Positions 57,500-64,000 of a stretch of DNA of 64,000 nucleotides are shown here, piece by piece. The stretch's first letter is position 1. Every line of letters begins with the position of its first letter. Under the pieces are notes generated by a model. That model ran no database searches. It was not told the DNA's origin and saw only the letters and a list, made by a program, of their open reading frames with translations. Location: NCBI RefSeq assembly GCF_001570525.1, contig NZ_BBXC01000010.1, positions 434,001 through 498,000 on the forward strand. The letters run 5' to 3'. The translations under genes were made by a program, and so were the position numbers. Source of the stretch: Herbidospora sakaeratensis (GTDB lineage Bacteria > Actinomycetota > Actinomycetes > Streptosporangiales > Streptosporangiaceae).

Positions 57500-58918
57500 T
57501 CAGTACTCCACGTCGATCAGGGGGAACGGGACGGGAACGGCATCGGGGACGAGCCCGAGACCGGAGACGAGCCCTCTCAGGTCGAGCGCGTCGAAGTTGG
57601 CCAGCGCCGCCGAGCCCAGCTGCCGCCACACCCGCGACAACCGGTCGCCCGACTGGTAGTCGACGATCGCGCCGAAGACGACGTGCCGCGACTGCTCCAG
57701 CCGGGTGGCGACGGCCCGCCAGTCGTGCCGGTGGGGGCAGGGCAGCACCCGCGAGGTGTCGAGCTTGGGCGGGTGCGGCGGCCGGTCGCCGATGGTCAGC
57801 AGCGCGACCGACGACGCGGGGTCGCGGGAGAGCCGCCGCTCGACGACGGCCAGCATGTCCTCCAGCTGGGCGGCGTGCGGATGGAACGGGTAGCCCTGCG
57901 TGATCGGGCCGCGTTCCTCCAGCTCGTCGAGGGTGTCCTGGGCGGCGGCGACGTCGACGCGCCAGGCGCGCACCTCGACCGGGACGTCTTTCACCGACCG
58001 GTCGAACGAGTGCGCCCCGTACGCCACCACCGAGACCGACAACCCCGGCCGGCCCGACAACGTCGAGACCACCTGACGGGCCCGGCCGACCCGCTCGGCC
58101 ACCTTGAGGGCCGGCCCGCAGACCTCGATCGCGCAGATCAGGTGCCCGGCGTCGGAGGGCCGCACGGGCAGCCGGGCGGGGACGTCGGCGACCAGCTCGG
58201 CCCAGCCGCGAGGGTCGTCGGTCAGGTGGGGGAGGCCGAAGCTCACCCGGCCGGGCCGCCGGAGTTCGGCCGTGACCTCGTAGGAGCCCGGGTGCAGCGC
58301 CCCGGACACCACCGACAGCAGCTGGGGTTCCTGCCCCTGCCAGGTGACCACCGCGAAGGCGGTGCCGTTCGGGCCGCCCTGCTCGCAGTGGAGCGTCAGC
58401 GTCGTGATCGCGCCGGGCCGGGCCTGGACGGGGAACAGCGGCACCGTCGCGAGTTCGAGGGTCCCGTCGGGACGGGGGCGTAAGACCACCAGGTCGTAGG
58501 AACGGGTCAGCGGATCGTCGCGCAGCACCTCGGTGATCACGGCGGCGGCCGAGGCGTCGACCCGCAGCGTCGGCGCGTCGGGACGGGCCGCGCGCAGCCA
58601 CTCGAACGCCTGGTCGGCCTGGGCGCTGCCGGGGGAGGAGCAGACGAGCAGCACGTCGTCGCCGGGGTCGAGGTCGGCCGCCCGGAGCAGGGCCGCGCGC
58701 TCCTGGCCCAGCTCGGTCCACGACGAGTGCCACCGGCGGCCGCGGGGCACCCCGTGGTCGTCGCGGACGACCTTGAACGAGGTGAGCCCGTCGGCGGCCG
58801 CCTCCACCACGCTCAGCCGGCCGATCGCGGGGAGACCCGCCACGGCCTTGGCGAGCGCCTTGCGAAGGAGATCGTTGTCGGGGTCGGGCACCGGGTGCGC
58901 CTCCGAGGGTGTCGTCAA
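57500..58918 (-). CDS. Third partner of the GTPase/GAP1 system, possible degenerate vWA-like protein
   Basis: 472 residues from ATG at 58918. No strong family match was recognised. 'KALAKAVAGLPAIGRLSVVE' and 'VLLVCSSPGSAQADQAFEWL' form an N-terminal alpha/beta part. A central beta sandwich includes 'AFAVVTWQGQEPQLLSVVSG'. The last third looks like a Rossmann/vWA-like fold ('LSVSVVAYGAHSFDRSVKDV', 'SSVALLTIGDRPPHPPKLDT') without a clear MIDAS. It begins the three-gene minus-strand operon, 173 bp from the divergent DUF4407 gene. It probably bridges the GTPase to an output. Confidence 0.6.
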   Translation of the reverse strand: MTTPSEAHPVPDPDNDLLRKALAKAVAGLPAIGRLSVVEAAADGLTSFKVVRDDHGVPRGRRWHSSWTELGQERAALLRAADLDPGDDVLLVCSSPGSAQADQAFEWLRAARPDAPTLRVDASAAAVITEVLRDDPLTRSYDLVVLRPRPDGTLELATVPLFPVQARPGAITTLTLHCEQGGPNGTAFAVVTWQGQEPQLLSVVSGALHPGSYEVTAELRRPGRVSFGLPHLTDDPRGWAELVADVPARLPVRPSDAGHLICAIEVCGPALKVAERVGRARQVVSTLSGRPGLSVSVVAYGAHSFDRSVKDVPVEVRAWRVDVAAAQDTLDELEERGPITQGYPFHPHAAQLEDMLAVVERRLSRDPASSVALLTIGDRPPHPPKLDTSRVLPCPHRHDWRAVATRLEQSRHVVFGAIVDYQSGDRLSRVWRQLGSAALANFDALDLRGLVSGLGLVPDAVPVPFPLIDVEY

Positions 58919-59091
58919 TTGCGGAGTGTCGTTAATAGGGGTGGGATGGCGCCGTAACGACTGTCAGTTCATTGGGTGAAGGTCCCGGTTTAAAGCAAAG
59001 TGCGATAATGCAGATAGGCTAGCGGGGGTTGGCCGTGACTGCGAGGATCTAGACCCAGCACAGAACGTGAAGCTTCACGGGTGGGGAAAAC

Positions 59092-60450
59092 ATGAGGCGC
59101 TTTCTGATCGCGTTATCCGGGGCGCGGCCTGATGTCCTGGCACGCTGTAAAGGCGAGACGGCGAAATTCGAAGGTGTCGGCGGAGCGGTGCTGACCACGG
59201 CGGTGATCGCCGTGATCTCGATGTGTTTCGCGCTGGTGAGCGCCCTCGACGTCAGCGTCTGGCTGGCGGTGCCGACCGCGCTGGTCTGGGGTCTGATGAT
59301 CCTTAGCCTCGACCGCTGGCTGGTCACCACGATGCGGAGCGACAGCCCGCGCCGTTTCGCGCTCGCGGTGCCGCGCCTTCTCATGGCCGTCCTGCTCGGC
59401 GCGGTCATCTCCACGCCATTGGTGCTGCAAATCTTCAAATCGGAAATCGATGCACAAATCGTAGAAATCAAGCAGCAGCGTGCCGAAGCGTTCGAACGCG
59501 AGCAGTCCTCGGGCGCCGTGGGCAAGAGCGTCGACGAACTCCGTGCCGATGTGACCCGGCTTCAGCAGGTCATTTCGTCCGGTGGGGACGTTCCGGTCGA
59601 CCTCTCGCAGGACGCCAAGATCAAATCACTTCAGGCCGACCGCGCGACCGCCGAGAAGCAGTCGGAAAAGCAGTACAAGGAATGGCAGTGCCAGCTCTAC
59701 GGCGGCGACGGCTGCACGAAGAAGGGCGACGGCCCTCTCGCCCAGAGCAGCAAGAAGGCCTACGACCGGAGCCAGGCCCGCATCGCCGACCTGAACCGCC
59801 AGATCGAGACCCGCAAGGGCGAGCTCACCGCCGCCGGCGCCGATGCCAAGGAGAGCAGGCTCGCCAGCGCCCGCGAGGCGCTGCCCAAGGCGCAACGGCA
59901 ACTCGACCTCGCGGTCGAGCGGCAGACCGACCTGCAGAACGTCTTCGACGAGGAGAACCTCGTCACCAACGGCCTGCTGATCCGGCTGCAGGCCCTCAAC
60001 GAGGTCACCGGCAAGGACTCCACCCTCAGCACCGCCCGCATCGTGCTCTTCCTGCTGTTCCTGCTGATCGAGTGCCTGCCGGTGATGATCAAGCTGATGA
60101 TGCGGCCCGGCAACTACGAGAAGGTGCTCGCCCTCGCCGAGAAGGACGAATACCGCAAGGCCCGCACCAGCTACAACGAGGGCGGCCCCCAGGGCGAGAC
60201 CGGCGAACCCGACCCGGGCGGCTCGTGGAACGTGTGGGGTGTCTGGTCCCGCCCGTCCGACACGGGCGACGGCTGGAAGTCCCCGGGCCGGCGCGGCCCC
60301 ACCGGCACCAGCGTCGAAGAACGTCCAGAACCGGTGGCCGGCCTGCGCGACGACGACGCCCTCCGCCGGATGAACGACACCCGCGCCGCGAAGCTGACGA
60401 GTATGGAACGCCCCGGCGGCGTGGAACTGCTGCCCGACGACGACCACTGA
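59092..60450 (+). CDS. DUF4407 membrane protein with long coiled coil
   Basis: 452 residues from ATG at 59092 (GGTGGGG 8 nt upstream). Typical DUF4407 layout: two N-terminal helix pairs ('AVLTTAVIAVISMCFALVSA', 'WLAVPTALVWGLMILSLDRW', 'RLLMAVLLGAVISTPLVLQI'), a long soluble coiled coil (about 120-290, 'ELRADVTRLQQVISSG', 'KAQRQLDLAVERQTDLQNVF') containing a small Cys pair ('WQCQLYGGDGCTKK'), and a C-terminal helix 'ARIVLFLLFLLIECLPVMIK' with a disordered tail. It precedes the kinase by 7 nt. DUF4407 proteins are often near kinase/STAND genes; their role is unknown. Confidence 0.88.
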   Translation: MRRFLIALSGARPDVLARCKGETAKFEGVGGAVLTTAVIAVISMCFALVSALDVSVWLAVPTALVWGLMILSLDRWLVTTMRSDSPRRFALAVPRLLMAVLLGAVISTPLVLQIFKSEIDAQIVEIKQQRAEAFEREQSSGAVGKSVDELRADVTRLQQVISSGGDVPVDLSQDAKIKSLQADRATAEKQSEKQYKEWQCQLYGGDGCTKKGDGPLAQSSKKAYDRSQARIADLNRQIETRKGELTAAGADAKESRLASAREALPKAQRQLDLAVERQTDLQNVFDEENLVTNGLLIRLQALNEVTGKDSTLSTARIVLFLLFLLIECLPVMIKLMMRPGNYEKVLALAEKDEYRKARTSYNEGGPQGETGEPDPGGSWNVWGVWSRPSDTGDGWKSPGRRGPTGTSVEERPEPVAGLRDDDALRRMNDTRAAKLTSMERPGGVELLPDDDH

Positions 60451-60457
60451 CCCCAGC

Positions 60458-62689
60458 ATGATCAACGAGAGATACGAGCTGATCCGTCAGCTCGGCGCCG
60501 GTGGCATGGGCACCGTATGGGTGGCCCGTGACACCCGGCTCGGCCGCAAGGTGGCGCTCAAGCGCATCACCCTGTCCGGCCACAAGGAGGCCGTCGAAAC
60601 CCAACGCCAACGCGCCCTGCGCGAGGCCAGGGCCGCCGCGTCGGTCAACCACTCGGCGGTGGTGCCCGTCCACGACTGGTTCCTCGACGACGACGGCACC
60701 CCGTGGATCGTGATGGCCTACATCGAGGGCGCCACCCTCGAAGAGTGGATGGAACAGGGCCCCCGCACCGAACGCGAGGTCGCCACCCTGGCCCGCCAGG
60801 TGCTCGGCGGCCTGATGGCCGTCCACCGCGTGGGCGTGCTGCACCGCGACATCAAACCCGCCAACATCGTGGTCACCCGCGACGAACAGGTGTGCCTGGT
60901 CGACTTCGGCATCGCGCGCATCGCCGGCGAAACGGGCGTCACGGCCACCGGCCTGCTGCTCGGCACGGTCGAGTACATGGCCCCCGAACGCGTCAACGAC
61001 CGCGCCCAGTCGCCGGCGGCCGACCTGTGGTCCTTCGGCGTGACCTTCGTCCACGCGCTGGAAGGCCAGTCCCCGTTCCGCCGCAGCAGCTTCCCGGCGA
61101 CGTTCCTGGCCATCCTGAACGACCCCTTGCCCCCACCCCGCCGCCCAGGTCCTCTGTACGACGCCCTGACGGCCGTTCTGCCGAAGGATCCAGGCCGACG
61201 CCTCCCCGCCGAAGCCTTGGCCGCCCGCCTGGACAGAATCCTCGCCCCGCCCCCTCGGACCACGCCGCCCAGAGAACAGCCCCCACCCGCGAGGCGTGCT
61301 CCAACGGCACCCCGGCCGCGGGACCCGCGGGATCAGAGGCGCCCGGCTGATCCCGGGCGGGCGCAGGGCGGATCGGCTGCGCCTGCACAACCGACGCCTC
61401 GTGCACAGGGCGAGCCGCCCGCACCCAGACGACCAGACCCAAATGCCCAGCGTGGTGAGGCAGGGCCAAGACAGTCGAAGCCACAAGACCAGCGAGGCCC
61501 GGCCGCCCCCAGGCCGTCGGATCCTCGTGCCCACGGCGGGTCGGCCGCGCCGGGGGAACCGGACCATCGCGGGCAGGGCGAGTCGGCCGCATCCCGGCGG
61601 CCGGACCCGCACGCTCAGCGTGGTCAGGCGGAGCCCAGGCCGTCGGATCCTCGTGCCCACGGCGGGTCGGCCGTGCCCGGGGAGCCGGGCTTTCGCAGGC
61701 AGGGTGAGTCGGCCGCATCCCGGCGGCCGGACCCGCACGCTCAGCGTGGTCAGGCGGAGCCCAGGCCGTCGGATCCTCGTGCCCACGGCGGGTCGGCCGC
61801 GCCCGGGGAGCCAGACCATCGCGGGCAGGGCGAGTCGGCCGCATCCCGGCGGCCGGACCTCCACCCTCAGCGTGGTCAGGCCGAGCCCAGGCAGCCGGAT
61901 CCTCGTGCACAGGTCTCGGGCCATCGTGGGCAGAGTGAGTCGGCCGCATCCGGACGGCCGGAGCCGCATGCCCAGCGGGGTGAGCCAGGGCGCAGGGAGT
62001 CGGATCCTCATGGGCAGGTCGAGTCGGCGGCATCCGGGCAGCCAGACCCGCACGCTCAGCGTGGTCAGGCGGATCCCCGGCGGCCAGACCCTCGTGGGCG
62101 GGGCGGCTCGGCCACGCCCATACAAGCAGGCCCCGGCCTGCAAGGTGGCTCTGCGCCCAGGCAGGGCGGTCCGGCCAGACCTGGGCAGCCGGATCCTCCC
62201 CCGCAGCGTGGGCGGGTTCCCGGGCGAGGCGACGTCGTCGACGAATCGGGTCGGCCCACCGTCTCCGTCGGGCGGATGGAGCCGCGTGGAGCGGCTCAGC
62301 GGCTCGACGACCTGGTGACGACCCGCCCCCAGGAGGTGGCCGCGACGTTGAGGGCCCTCCCGGTCGAACGGGCCGGGCGCATCCTCGGGTTGATGCGTCC
62401 CGAGGGGGCGGCGGCGGTGCTGGGCATCCTGCCCCCTGACCAGGGCGTGCGCCTTCTGCTGCACACCGGCGAGCGCATCGCCGGGACGTTGCTCGGCACC
62501 CTCGGCGTCACCTCGGCGGCGACGCGGCTCCTGGAGGCGATGACCCTGGCGCGGGCCGTCGGCGTGCTGGAGCACGTGCCGCCGGCCGTGACCGCCGGCC
62601 TGCTCAAGGCCTCCTCGGACGGCCGGTCGGGCCGCCTTCTCAAAGGTCTCAGCCCGGCCACCCGAGCACAGGTCACCGATACCTACTAA
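60458..62689 (+). CDS. Ser/Thr protein kinase with 14-residue tandem-repeat linker and MgtE_N-like C-terminal domain
   Basis: 743 residues from ATG at 60458, 7 nt after the DUF4407 stop, without a clear Shine-Dalgarno, so probably coupled. Kinase at 1-265: 'LGAGGMGTVWVARD', Lys in 'VALKRI', 'HRDIKPANIVV', 'VDFGIARIAG', 'GTVEYMAPERV'. Residues about 270-595 are a Pro/Arg/Gly/Ala linker built of 14-residue units (DPHAQRGQAEPRPS, DPRAHGGSAAPGEP, DHRGQGESAASRRP). The last 130 residues are helical repeats like the MgtE intracellular N domain ('VERAGRILGLMRPEGAAAVL', 'QGVRLLLHTGERIAGTLLGT'). It lacks PASTA or transmembrane segments. Confidence 0.9.
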   Translation: MINERYELIRQLGAGGMGTVWVARDTRLGRKVALKRITLSGHKEAVETQRQRALREARAAASVNHSAVVPVHDWFLDDDGTPWIVMAYIEGATLEEWMEQGPRTEREVATLARQVLGGLMAVHRVGVLHRDIKPANIVVTRDEQVCLVDFGIARIAGETGVTATGLLLGTVEYMAPERVNDRAQSPAADLWSFGVTFVHALEGQSPFRRSSFPATFLAILNDPLPPPRRPGPLYDALTAVLPKDPGRRLPAEALAARLDRILAPPPRTTPPREQPPPARRAPTAPRPRDPRDQRRPADPGRAQGGSAAPAQPTPRAQGEPPAPRRPDPNAQRGEAGPRQSKPQDQRGPAAPRPSDPRAHGGSAAPGEPDHRGQGESAASRRPDPHAQRGQAEPRPSDPRAHGGSAVPGEPGFRRQGESAASRRPDPHAQRGQAEPRPSDPRAHGGSAAPGEPDHRGQGESAASRRPDLHPQRGQAEPRQPDPRAQVSGHRGQSESAASGRPEPHAQRGEPGRRESDPHGQVESAASGQPDPHAQRGQADPRRPDPRGRGGSATPIQAGPGLQGGSAPRQGGPARPGQPDPPPQRGRVPGRGDVVDESGRPTVSVGRMEPRGAAQRLDDLVTTRPQEVAATLRALPVERAGRILGLMRPEGAAAVLGILPPDQGVRLLLHTGERIAGTLLGTLGVTSAATRLLEAMTLARAVGVLEHVPPAVTAGLLKASSDGRSGRLLKGLSPATRAQVTDTY
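61555..62044 (+). repeat. In-gene tandem repeats with 126-bp period inside the kinase linker
   Basis: The 5' end AGTCGGCCGCATCC of each unit recurs at 61581, 61707, 61833 (126 bp apart), then 61938 (105 bp) and, degenerate, 62022 (84 bp). All spacings are multiples of 21 bp, i.e. of seven codons. The first three copies are nearly identical over 126 bp, so recent expansion is likely. Confidence 0.85.
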
Positions 62690-62880
62690 TCGGCATTTTC
62701 CTGGCAAATAGGAAATGTTTTGGAACGGGCGAATTATGGCTCAGGCGTCCTATATTTTCGGGCCGTTAACAAATAGAACGTTGTAAGTGTTACCCATATG
62801 GCGCACGTGACCGGATAAGGTCACCGATGTCAGTTGCCGGCGGAGTCGGCGGGGGCCGTCATCTTTTGAGGCGGAGTCGA
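62690..62880. other. Intergenic region before NB-ARC gene
   Basis: 191 bp, AT-richer than its surroundings, with stretches such as GGAAATGTTTTGG and CGTTAACAAATAG. No hairpin or clear promoter pair was identified. It probably carries the promoter of the NB-ARC gene. Confidence 0.4.
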
Positions 62881-64000
62881 ATGGTTCGTCGCAGGCGCAG
62901 GGTGTATGTGATCATGGCGCTCACACCCCTGTTGGCGGTGGCCGCCGGATTGTTGACGGAGGCCGCGGGCGGCGATCTGCCCGATTGGACGACGGGGTGG
63001 CGGGCCTGGCCGATGCTGGCCGTCGTGACCCTGGTCAGCAGCCTGTTCGCCCTGTACGCGTGGCGCCAGCAGGAAGCCCGTCCGCAGCCGAGAGTGTTCC
63101 CGAACGTGCGGTTGCCGGAAGAGTGGACGTGGCGCCCGGAAGCCGACATCGCGATCACGTCGCTTCTTTCCGGCATCTCTCCCGGCGTCGCCTTCCACGG
63201 GGCCGGCGGTTTCGGCAAGACGTCACTCGCCAAAGCCGTGAGCGAAGACGGCAGAATCCGCAGGCATTTCCAGGGCGGAGTCGTCTGGACGGAAGTCGGC
63301 CAGCCGCGCGGGCGAAGCGGCGCAGAAGTGCTCGCGAGCATTCACGCCGCCGAAGAGGAGCACCCGCCGAAATACGGCAACCAGCTCACCGACGTCGAGC
63401 GGCTGAGCGGCCATATCGGGGAATTGCTCGAGAAAAGCGGCCGGGTGCTGGTGGTGGTCGACGACGTCTGGAGCGAGGGCCAGCTCGAACCCTTCCTGTC
63501 TCTGGGAGACCGGGTCCGGCTCCTGGTCACCACGCAGAAACCCGGAGTGCTGCCGCGCCGGATGAAGCGGATTCCGGTCGGCGCGTTGTCCTCGGTGGTG
63601 GCCAGGAAGATGCTCACCGCGGAGTTGCCCAAACTGAGCCACGAGTTCCAGGACAAGCTGCTGCGCCTCACCCACAGGTGGCCCCAGCTGCTCAGCCTGA
63701 TCATCCGCCGTCTGGTCACCGACGTCGAGCGGGGACTGAACGCGAACCGCGCCGCCCAGAAGGTGATCGACCAGTTCCGGGAGGCGGGGGTCACCGCCTG
63801 GGACATCAAGGACAGCGGCATGCGCACGACCGCCATCGGGGCGAGCGTCGAATACAGCCTGCGGGTGTTGTCCAAGGACGCCCGCGCCCGGTTCCTCGAA
63901 CTGGGCATCTTCGCCCAGGACGTGGACGTCCCGCTCGACACCGTCGTCGACCTCTGGCACGTCACCGCCGGTCTCAACCAGGCCAGGTCGGAGCGCCTCT
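62881..64000 (+). CDS. NB-ARC-type STAND NTPase with N-terminal membrane segments (3' end outside window)
   Basis: The frame is open from ATG at 62881 (GCGGAG 6-7 nt upstream) to the window end, 373 codons. Two helices ('VIMALTPLLAVAAGLLTE', 'WPMLAVVTLVSSLFALYAW') precede an NB-ARC ATPase: P-loop 'FHGAGGFGKTSLAKAV', Walker B 'RVLVVVDDVWSEGQLEPF', 'VRLLVTTQKPGVL', GxP-like 'LTHRWPQLLSLIIRRL', then 'LSKDARARFLELGIFAQDVD' and the start of the winged helix. C-terminal sensor repeats (TPR, WD40 or similar) should follow outside. Such proteins detect invaders or stress and oligomerise. With the kinase and DUF4407 it fits a conflict system. Confidence 0.87.
   Translation, partial: MVRRRRRVYVIMALTPLLAVAAGLLTEAAGGDLPDWTTGWRAWPMLAVVTLVSSLFALYAWRQQEARPQPRVFPNVRLPEEWTWRPEADIAITSLLSGISPGVAFHGAGGFGKTSLAKAVSEDGRIRRHFQGGVVWTEVGQPRGRSGAEVLASIHAAEEEHPPKYGNQLTDVERLSGHIGELLEKSGRVLVVVDDVWSEGQLEPFLSLGDRVRLLVTTQKPGVLPRRMKRIPVGALSSVVARKMLTAELPKLSHEFQDKLLRLTHRWPQLLSLIIRRLVTDVERGLNANRAAQKVIDQFREAGVTAWDIKDSGMRTTAIGASVEYSLRVLSKDARARFLELGIFAQDVDVPLDTVVDLWHVTAGLNQARSERL

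Noticed and set aside
61555-62044. Regular repeats considered as a CRISPR array
   Set aside because: They have no unique spacers, lie in frame within the kinase gene and keep a codon-multiple period.

Overview
The DNA is very GC-rich with strong third-position GC bias, GTG and TTG starts, and gene families typical of filamentous actinomycetes. The content (contractile injection system, 2-methylisoborneol pair, NHLP-type RiPP cluster, GTPase/GAP1 and NB-ARC conflict genes) suggests a Streptosporangiales-like chromosome, often a region rich in accessory and secondary-metabolism genes. The taxon is inferred, not demonstrated. No rRNA, tRNA, transposase or CRISPR array was recognised.

Layout. 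1-6279 (minus): end of a contractile injection system (CIS) operon read right to left: sheath, tube, a small tail-assembly-like gene overlapping a DUF6760 frame that has no start codon, a DUF4157 HExxH protein, LysM baseplate protein, VgrG-like spike and a PAAR-like tip cut by the window edge. 6488-8764: aldehyde dehydrogenase with a divergent XRE/MmyB-type regulator. 8961-16850: ROK repressor, a 1,927-residue secreted ThuA/sugar-dehydrogenase/PKD/CBM mosaic, and a small secreted membrane-anchored protein. 17867-19240: CATRA-like plus TIR-like effector. 19262-23566: surface module with a WxL-type metallophosphatase, its DUF916-like partner and a HupE-like membrane protein. 24459-28374: six tightly coupled genes encoding a ubiquitin-like modifier, E2, membrane-tethered JAB peptidase, E1 and two proteins sharing an unusual Cys/His motif. 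28553-30568: 2-methylisoborneol synthase and GPP C-methyltransferase. 30623-33360: Nudix-like protein, small secreted protein, HAD phosphatase, DHBP synthase.

33400-54305 is the centrepiece: a RiPP cluster with six NHLP-leader precursors, a secretion trio (HlyD, C39-ABC, second ABC), a LanM-like protein whose cyclase domain has lost its zinc ligands, a fused E1-like/YcaO cyclodehydratase, a SagB dehydrogenase, an ABC-2 exporter, two complete two-component pairs and a third kinase-like protein whose phosphoacceptor His is Glu and whose ATPase domain is missing. Precursor genes share two kinds of upstream element: a TGATGTCCGTCAT-like motif and a stem-loop with an invariant GTCCAGA loop. The inferred products are azole peptides that may also contain dehydro-amino acids, probably without lanthionine rings.

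54277-64000 is an NTP-dependent conflict island: GAP1-type membrane protein, TRAFAC-type GTPase and a third partner (minus strand); then, divergently, a DUF4407 protein, a Ser/Thr kinase with a 14-residue tandem-repeat linker, and an NB-ARC NTPase running off the end.
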